A stretch of 64,000 nt of DNA from JAATFS01 sp037145635 (GTDB taxonomy: Bacteria; Pseudomonadota; Gammaproteobacteria; Xanthomonadales; Xanthomonadaceae), in assembly GCA_037145635.1 (NCBI GenBank), contig JBBCXB010000001.1, positions 310,001 to 374,000 on the forward strand, written 5' to 3'. Positions 58,697 to 64,000 of this stretch are shown one piece after another (positions within the stretch are counted from its first letter, which is position 1; each line of letters opens with the position of its first letter). A program made the translations under genes and the position numbers. The notes under the pieces were generated by a model, which had not been told where the DNA came from, made no database searches, and saw only the letters and a list, made by a program, of their open reading frames with translations.

Positions 58697-59242
58697 TTAC
58701 TGCAGCAGCGAGCGCAGCATCCAGGCGTACTTCTCGTGGGTCTGCAGGCGCTGGGTCAGCAGGTCCACGGTCGGGTCGTCGCCGGCGTCGTCGGCGGTGC
58801 CCAGCACCTTGCGCGCGGTGCGGCAGACCGCCTCGTTGCCGCTGACCAGCTGGCGCACCATCTCGCGCCAGTCGGCGCTGTCGCTCAGCCCCGGCTCCTC
58901 GGCGATCGAGGTCAGCGCCACGAACTCGCGGTACGAGCCGGGGGCGTTGAAGCCCAGGGCGCGGATGCGCTCGGCGACCTCGTCCAGTGCGCCCCACTGC
59001 TCGGTGTACTGGGTCTCGAACATGGTGTGCAGCGAGTTGAACATCGACCCGGTGACGTTCCAATGGAAGTTGTGGGTCTTCAGGTACAGCGTGAAGGCGT
59101 CGGCCATGTAGCGCGACAGGCCCTCGGAGATCTGCTTGCGATCGCCGTCCTTGATCCCGATATCGATGTGGGGCGCCGACGGCGCGGCCGCGGCCAGCTG
59201 GGATTTGCCTGCGTTCTTGGGCGATGCGTTCTTCTTGGACAT
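58697..59242 (-). CDS. dps: Dps-family DNA-binding ferritin-like protein
   Basis: A 181-aa dodecameric iron-storage protein that protects DNA from oxidants. The Lys-rich N-terminal tail (MSKKNASPKNAGKSQLAAAA) is the DNA-binding part. The ferroxidase site residues are in LKTHNFHWNVTG and LHTMFETQYTEQWGALDEVA. The start at 59242 has AAGGAGG about 9 bases upstream; an in-frame Met at 59311 lies inside the promoter. The gene is divergent from hrpA, with under 100 bases between them. Confidence 0.95.
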   Translation of the reverse strand: MSKKNASPKNAGKSQLAAAAPSAPHIDIGIKDGDRKQISEGLSRYMADAFTLYLKTHNFHWNVTGSMFNSLHTMFETQYTEQWGALDEVAERIRALGFNAPGSYREFVALTSIAEEPGLSDSADWREMVRQLVSGNEAVCRTARKVLGTADDAGDDPTVDLLTQRLQTHEKYAWMLRSLLQ

Positions 59243-59274
59243 GGGAATGGTCCTCCTTGGGAACTGATATGGCG

Positions 59275-59305
59275 TCACAATAGCCAGGCTAAAGGATTTC
59301 TTGTA
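59275..59305 (-). promoter_or_regulatory. Candidate promoter of dps
   Basis: On the minus strand TTACAA, an 18-base spacer and TATTGT lie in the AT-rich gap between dps and hrpA, about 30-60 bases before the dps start. In other bacteria dps is controlled by OxyR and stationary-phase sigma; no OxyR box was identified by eye. Confidence 0.4.
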
Positions 59306-59331
59306 ATTCAATATTTCACATCGAACGATTG

Positions 59332-62300
59332 ATGAGCGCTATACAGAAAGATCTGGCTGCCCAACTGAGCGAACGACGCCATGCGATCGACGGCGCGATG
59401 AGTCGCGATCGCGGCCGGCTGTTCGGCCTATGGTCGCGCTGGCAGGGCAAGCCGGGCAACCCCGCGGCGCGCGAGGCGTTCGAGCAGGCGCTGCAGGCCT
59501 CGCTGGCGCAGCGCCAGGCGCGGGCCGAGAGCCAGCCGGCGATCACCCTCGACGAGCAGTTGCCGATCGCGCGCGAGTCCGAGCGCATCGTCGCGCTGAT
59601 CCGGGCGCATCCGGTGGTGGTGATCGCCGGCGAGACCGGTTCGGGCAAGACCACGCAGCTGCCCAAGCTGTGCCTGGCCGCCGGCCGCGGCGTGGCCGGG
59701 ATGATCGGCTGTACCCAGCCGCGGCGGATCGCCGCACGCGCGGTGGCCACCCGCGTGGCCGAGGAGCTGCGCACGCCGCTGGGGACCACCGTCGGCTTCC
59801 AGGTGCGGTTCACCGACCGCGTCGGCGAGGCCTCGCGGATCAAGTTCATGACCGACGGCATCCTGCTGGCGGAGATCGCCAGCGACCGCTGGCTGTCGGC
59901 CTACGACACGATCATCGTCGACGAGGCGCACGAGCGCAGCCTCAACATCGACTTCCTGCTCGGCTATCTCAAGCAGCTGCTGCGCAAGCGCCCGGACCTG
60001 AAGGTCATCGTGACCTCGGCCACGATCGACACCGCACGCTTTTCCCGCCACTTCGACGACGCGCCGGTGATCGACGTGGAAGGCCGCACCTACCCGGTGG
60101 AGGTGCGCTACCGACCGCTGGAGGAGCCGGAAGCGCGGAGTGCGGATCCGGGCACGGGGGACGCGCGGGAAGGCCCGCGTCCGCCGCGGCCGGCCGCGGC
60201 CACTCCCGACGCCCGCAGCTCCGGTGCCGGCCTCGGCGTCAACGAGGCGATCGTGGCCGCGGTCGACGAGATCACCCGGCTCGACCCGCGTGGCGACGTG
60301 CTGATGTTCCTGCCCGGCGAACGCGAGATCCGCGATGCGCACCAGGCCCTGGAGCGGCGCAAGTACCGCGAGACCGAGGTGCTGCCGCTGTATGCACGGC
60401 TGTCCGCCGCCGACCAGGACCGGGTGTTCAACCCGGGGCCGCGGCGGCGGCTGGTGCTGGCCACGAACGTGGCCGAGACCTCGCTGACGGTGCCGCGCAT
60501 CCGCTACGTGGTCGATCCGGGCTATGCGCGGATCAAGCGCTACAGCCCGCGCCAGAAACTGGACCGCCTGCACATCGAGCCGATCTCGCAGGCCAGCGCC
60601 AACCAGCGCATGGGCCGTTGCGGACGCATCGCCGAGGGCATCTGCTACCGGCTGTACGCCGAGGCCGACTTCGCCGCGCGCCCGGCCTTCACCGATCCGG
60701 AGATCCGGCGCGCGTCGCTGTCCGGGGTGATCCTGCGCATGCTGCAGCTGGGCCTGGGCCGGATCGAGGACTTCCCGTTCCTGGAGGCGCCGGACGAACG
60801 CGCGGTGGCCGACGGCTGGCAGCAGCTGGCCGAACTGGGGGCAGTCGACGCCGAGCGCCGGCTGACCCCGATCGGGCGGCAGATGGCGCGGCTGCCGGTG
60901 GACGTAAAGCTGGCACGGATGCTGGTGGCGGCGCAGCAGCACGGCTGCCTGCGCGAGATGACGGTCATCGCGGCATTCCTCGGCATCCAGGACCCGCGCG
61001 AGCGGCCGCCGGAGGCACGCGAGGCCGCCGACAACGCGCATGCGCAGTTCGCCGATGCGCGCTCGGAGTTCGTCGGCATCCTGCGGCTGTGGGAAGGCTA
61101 CCGGCGCGCGCACGAGGACCTCACCCAGTCGAAACTGCGCGACTGGTGCGGCCGGCACTTCCTCGGCTTCCTGCGCATGCGCGAATGGCGCGAGCTGCAC
61201 CGCCAGCTGCGGCTGCTGTGCGAGGAGCTGGGCTGGAGCGAAGCGCCGGCCGGCACGATGCTGGCGCCGCTGCTGGCCGGTGCCGGCGCGCCGCCGCGGG
61301 ATGCGACGACGGCGGTGCGCGCCACGCGCGGCCAGCTGCATCGCGCCGCGCGCCTGGCGCGCGAGGGCAAGGCCGGGCCTGCACCCGTGCCGCCGGCCGG
61401 CCCGGTGCCGGCCGAGCCGGGCGCGGACATCGGCGAGCGCGAGCGCGCGGCGGCCTACCAGGCGCTGCACCGCGCGCTGCTGGCCGGGCTGCCGACCCAG
61501 GTGGGCCACCGCACCGAGAAGGGCGACTTCCTGGCCGCACGCCAGCGCCGTTTCCTGCTGTTCCCCGGCTCGGCACTGGCCCGCAAGCCGCCGCCCTGGG
61601 TCCTGGCGGCGACGCTGCTGGACACGCAGAAGGTCTGGGGCCTGACCAATGCCGCGATCGAGCCGGACTGGGTGATCGCCGAGCTGCCGCACCTGCTGGC
61701 GCGCAAGCACTTCGACGCGCACTGGTCGCGTGCGCAGGGGCAGGTGCTGGCGTCCGAGCAGATCAGCCTGTTCGGGCTGGTGCTGGCGCCGAAGAAGCCG
61801 GTGCACTACGGGCGCATCGACCCGGGCGCCTCGCACGACCTGTTCGTGCGCCAGGGCCTGGTGACCGGCGAGATCAACACGCGCGCCGGGTTCGTCGCCG
61901 ACAACCTCAAGGTGCTGGAGCAGGCGCGCGAGGAAGAGGCCAAGCTGCGCCGCGCCGGCATCGTCGCCGACGAGGACTGGCAGACGCGCTGGTACCTGGA
62001 CCGGCTGCCGCCCGAGCTGCACTCGGCGTCCGGGCTGGAGGCGTGGTGGAAGACGCTGCCGGCCGACAAGCGGCGCACGCTGTACTGGTCGCTGCAGGAC
62101 CTGCTGCCGGGCGAAGGCAGCGAGGCCGACCGCTATCCCAAGTACTTCCCGCTGGGCGACGCGCGGCTGCCGCTGCACTATCGCTTCGAGCCGGGCAGCG
62201 AGGACGACGGCGTCACCCTGGACGTGCCGCTGCACCTGCTCAATGCGCTGGATCCGGCGCGGCTGTCGTGGCTGGCGCCGGGCTTCGTCGCCGACAAGGC

Positions 62301-63477
62301 CGCCGCCCTGATCCGCAGCCTGCCGAAGGCGCAACGGCGCAACTACGTGCCGGCGCCGGATTTCGGGCGCGCGTTCTACGAGGCGTTCGCGCAGCCGTCG
62401 GCCGACGACCTGCGCGGCGAACTGGCGCGCTTCCTGTCGCGCGCCACCGGCTCGCCGGTGGCGGCGGTGGATTTCGACGAGGCGTCGCTGGAGCCGCACC
62501 TGCGCATGAACCTGCGCGTGCGCGACGAGCACGGCAAGGTGTTGGCGAGCGCGCGCGACCTCGACGCGCTGCGCCAGCGCTTCGGCGATCGTGCCGGACA
62601 GGCGTTCGCCGCGCGCGCCGGACGCGCGTTGGCCGCCGAAGGCCTGCGCGAGTTTCCGCCGGCGCCGATCCCGCTGCAGGTGCCGGGCGAGGCCGGGGTG
62701 CCGGCGTACCCGGCGCTGGTGGACGACGGCGAGTCGGCGTCGCTGCGGATCTTCGCCGACCGCAGCGAGGCGGCCGAGGCCCATCCGCGCGGCGTGCGCC
62801 GGCTGCTGGAGATCGCACTTGCCGACAAGATCAAGCAGGCGCGCAAGCAGCTGCCGGTATCGCCCAAGACCGGCCTGCTGTATGCGGCCATCGAGTCGCA
62901 GGAGCGGCTGCGCGGCGACCTGGTGGACGCGGCGCTCAACGCGGTGCTCGCCGGCGGGCTGGACGCGATCCGCGACCCGGACGCCTTCGCGCAGCGCCGC
63001 GACGCCGCCGCCCGCCAGTTGTTCGGCGAGGCGATGACGCGGCTGAAGCTGGCCGAGAGCCTGCTGTCGGCGGTCGCCGAGCTGCGGCCGCTGCTGGAGG
63101 CGCCGCTGATGGGCTGGGCGCGCGGCAACCTCGACGACATGGAGCGGCAGCTCGCCGCGCTGGTGCACCCCGGCTTCCTGCGCGAGACCCCGGCCGAGGC
63201 GCTGGCGCAGTACCCGCGCTACCTGCGCGCGATGATCCTGCGCACCGAGCGCGCCAAGCGCGATCCCTCGCGCGACCAGGCGCGGATGCTGGAACTCAAG
63301 CCGTTCGTCGACGCGCTCGACGAGGCGGCGGCGCGGGGCCTGCAGGAGCGCCCGCAGTGGCAGGCGCTGCGCTGGGACCTGGAGGAACTGCGGGTGTCGA
63401 TGTTCGCGCAGGAGCTGGGGGCCAAGACGGGCGTGTCGGCGAAGAAGCTGGCGCAGCGGGTCGCGGCACTGCGCTGA
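59332..63477 (+). CDS. hrpA: ATP-dependent RNA helicase HrpA
   Basis: A 1381-aa DEAH-box helicase, close in size to E. coli HrpA (1300). Walker A GETGSGKTTQLPKL lies at about residues 98-111, DEAH in IIVDEAHERSLN near 200, and motif VI QRMGRCGRI near 426. The helicase-associated and OB-fold domains follow, and the long C-terminal region (YWSLQDLLPGEGSEADRYPK) is specific to HrpA. A low-complexity insertion (DPGTGDAREGPRPPRPAAAT) sits near residue 265. HrpA rescues collided ribosomes in E. coli. ATG 59332 is used; a TTG just before it is also in frame. Confidence 0.96.
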   Translation: MSAIQKDLAAQLSERRHAIDGAMSRDRGRLFGLWSRWQGKPGNPAAREAFEQALQASLAQRQARAESQPAITLDEQLPIARESERIVALIRAHPVVVIAGETGSGKTTQLPKLCLAAGRGVAGMIGCTQPRRIAARAVATRVAEELRTPLGTTVGFQVRFTDRVGEASRIKFMTDGILLAEIASDRWLSAYDTIIVDEAHERSLNIDFLLGYLKQLLRKRPDLKVIVTSATIDTARFSRHFDDAPVIDVEGRTYPVEVRYRPLEEPEARSADPGTGDAREGPRPPRPAAATPDARSSGAGLGVNEAIVAAVDEITRLDPRGDVLMFLPGEREIRDAHQALERRKYRETEVLPLYARLSAADQDRVFNPGPRRRLVLATNVAETSLTVPRIRYVVDPGYARIKRYSPRQKLDRLHIEPISQASANQRMGRCGRIAEGICYRLYAEADFAARPAFTDPEIRRASLSGVILRMLQLGLGRIEDFPFLEAPDERAVADGWQQLAELGAVDAERRLTPIGRQMARLPVDVKLARMLVAAQQHGCLREMTVIAAFLGIQDPRERPPEAREAADNAHAQFADARSEFVGILRLWEGYRRAHEDLTQSKLRDWCGRHFLGFLRMREWRELHRQLRLLCEELGWSEAPAGTMLAPLLAGAGAPPRDATTAVRATRGQLHRAARLAREGKAGPAPVPPAGPVPAEPGADIGERERAAAYQALHRALLAGLPTQVGHRTEKGDFLAARQRRFLLFPGSALARKPPPWVLAATLLDTQKVWGLTNAAIEPDWVIAELPHLLARKHFDAHWSRAQGQVLASEQISLFGLVLAPKKPVHYGRIDPGASHDLFVRQGLVTGEINTRAGFVADNLKVLEQAREEEAKLRRAGIVADEDWQTRWYLDRLPPELHSASGLEAWWKTLPADKRRTLYWSLQDLLPGEGSEADRYPKYFPLGDARLPLHYRFEPGSEDDGVTLDVPLHLLNALDPARLSWLAPGFVADKAAALIRSLPKAQRRNYVPAPDFGRAFYEAFAQPSADDLRGELARFLSRATGSPVAAVDFDEASLEPHLRMNLRVRDEHGKVLASARDLDALRQRFGDRAGQAFAARAGRALAAEGLREFPPAPIPLQVPGEAGVPAYPALVDDGESASLRIFADRSEAAEAHPRGVRRLLEIALADKIKQARKQLPVSPKTGLLYAAIESQERLRGDLVDAALNAVLAGGLDAIRDPDAFAQRRDAAARQLFGEAMTRLKLAESLLSAVAELRPLLEAPLMGWARGNLDDMERQLAALVHPGFLRETPAEALAQYPRYLRAMILRTERAKRDPSRDQARMLELKPFVDALDEAAARGLQERPQWQALRWDLEELRVSMFAQELGAKTGVSAKKLAQRVAALR

Positions 63478-63633
63478 GGCGCAGCCGCGGGACGCGGCCT
63501 GCGCCGCGTGGGAGCGCGCCGGCAGGGCGACGGGGGACGGAGCCGCGGGGCGGGTCACGCCTGGCACCCCCGTCGCAGGCTGCGGGCCGGGCGCGGCCGG
63601 CAGCCTGTGGCTTGCCCGGTGTCCCGGCGGTGC

Positions 63634-64000
63634 TCAGTCGCTGTCTTCGACCCGCTCGCCCATCAGTTCGCGCTGGCGCTTGTCCAGTTCCTCGGCATAG
63701 CGCTTGCGGACGAAGCCTTCCGACAGCACGCCCAGCACCTGGCCGTCGGCGTCGACCACGGCCATTTCGTCGCTCTGCGTCTGGTCGAAGCGATGCATCA
63801 CGGTGACCACGTCGGCGTCGGCGGCCAGCGCGACATCGCGGTTGCCGGCGAACTCGCCCACGCGTGCATCGGCCTTGATCCCGTCGGCATACAGGCGCGC
63901 GACCGGCACGATGCCGGCGTAGCGCTGGCGCTCGTCCAGCAACACCACCCGCGTGCCTGAGCCGAGCGGGAAGCGGTGCCGAAACTCGTCCACCGTCGCC
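63634..64000 (-). CDS. CBS-domain protein, C-terminal part (ClC chloride channel likely); start outside window
   Basis: The frame is open to the window edge, leaving about 121 C-terminal residues. They form a CBS pair remnant: DEFRHRFPLGSGTRVVLLDE, YAGIVPVARLYADGIKADAR and then DVVTVMHRFDQTQSDEMAVVD. A charged helix (RKRYAEELDKRQRELMGERV) ends the protein. Such C-termini are attached to ClC-type chloride channels in xanthomonads, so that is the best guess. An IMPDH-like or magnesium transporter CBS protein remains possible. The N-terminal transport domain cannot be seen. Confidence 0.65.
   Translation of the reverse strand, partial: ATVDEFRHRFPLGSGTRVVLLDERQRYAGIVPVARLYADGIKADARVGEFAGNRDVALAADADVVTVMHRFDQTQSDEMAVVDADGQVLGVLSEGFVRKRYAEELDKRQRELMGERVEDSD

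Noticed and set aside
59428..63567. Antisense frame of nearly 1380 codons opposite hrpA
   Set aside because: Length alone is not evidence at this GC. The product is Arg/Gln/His-rich with no domains, while hrpA carries all helicase motifs.

Overview
The window is a high-GC (around 70% by eye), gene-dense bacterial chromosome segment. Gene content and order point to the Xanthomonadaceae (Xanthomonas / Stenotrophomonas / Pseudoxanthomonas relatives). The main pointers are several large TonB-dependent receptors, a ruvC-ruvA-kup-ruvB-ybgC-tolQRAB-pal-cpoB-queE-queC-tRNA-Lys block, a LysR/class A beta-lactamase divergon like the Stenotrophomonas ampR-L2 pair, and a fused glucosylglycerol-phosphate synthase/phosphatase beside a YcaD-type transporter. 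The genus assignment is inference.

1-10.4 kb: the 3' end of clpB; an LLM-class flavin oxidoreductase gene broken by one in-frame TAG; a sugar-porter MFS gene; a cobalamin riboswitch ahead of btuB; an AraC-type regulator divergent from a fosmidomycin-resistance-type MFS exporter; and a YbaL/Kef-type cation/proton antiporter. 10.6-18 kb: two tandem, clearly paralogous TonB-dependent receptors, each behind a TTGACA-N17-TTAnTn promoter, then a YheS-type ABC-F ATPase. 18-21.2 kb: a catalase-like protein and a LysR regulator divergent from a Tat-exported class A beta-lactamase, with an ATTAG-N5-CTAAT operator between them. The LysR gene has no ordinary start codon.

21.3-34.4 kb: a MipA/OmpV - response regulator - histidine kinase - 74-aa protein run; a Tat-dependent non-haemolytic-type phospholipase C behind a third TonB receptor; the ycaD-ggpPS osmoprotectant operon, coupled through a TTGA stop/start overlap; fmdB; and a three-repeat DUF3011 protein. 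34.5-50.5 kb is housekeeping: aspS, a GNAT enzyme, an alpha/beta hydrolase, yebC, Holliday-junction genes ruvC/ruvA/ruvB with kup inserted, the complete Tol-Pal envelope machine, queuosine precursor genes queE/queC, and tRNA-Lys(UUU).

50.5-56.4 kb is the accessory stretch. The intact tRNA-Lys is followed by about 2 kb of atypical, lower-GC DNA holding a secreted alpha/beta hydrolase, and it ends in a decayed tRNA-Lys-like sequence with a duplicated T-arm. This looks like the remains of a tRNA-targeted insertion. After it come a small two-helix membrane protein, about 1.4 kb with no recognisable gene, an 89-aa protein, a stand-alone receiver protein and a secreted Gly-rich protein. 56.5-64 kb returns to conserved genes: recQ, dps divergent from hrpA, and the 3' end of a CBS-domain protein, possibly a ClC chloride channel.

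No CRISPR array, restriction system, toxin-antitoxin pair, transposase, integrase or known anti-phage system is visible.
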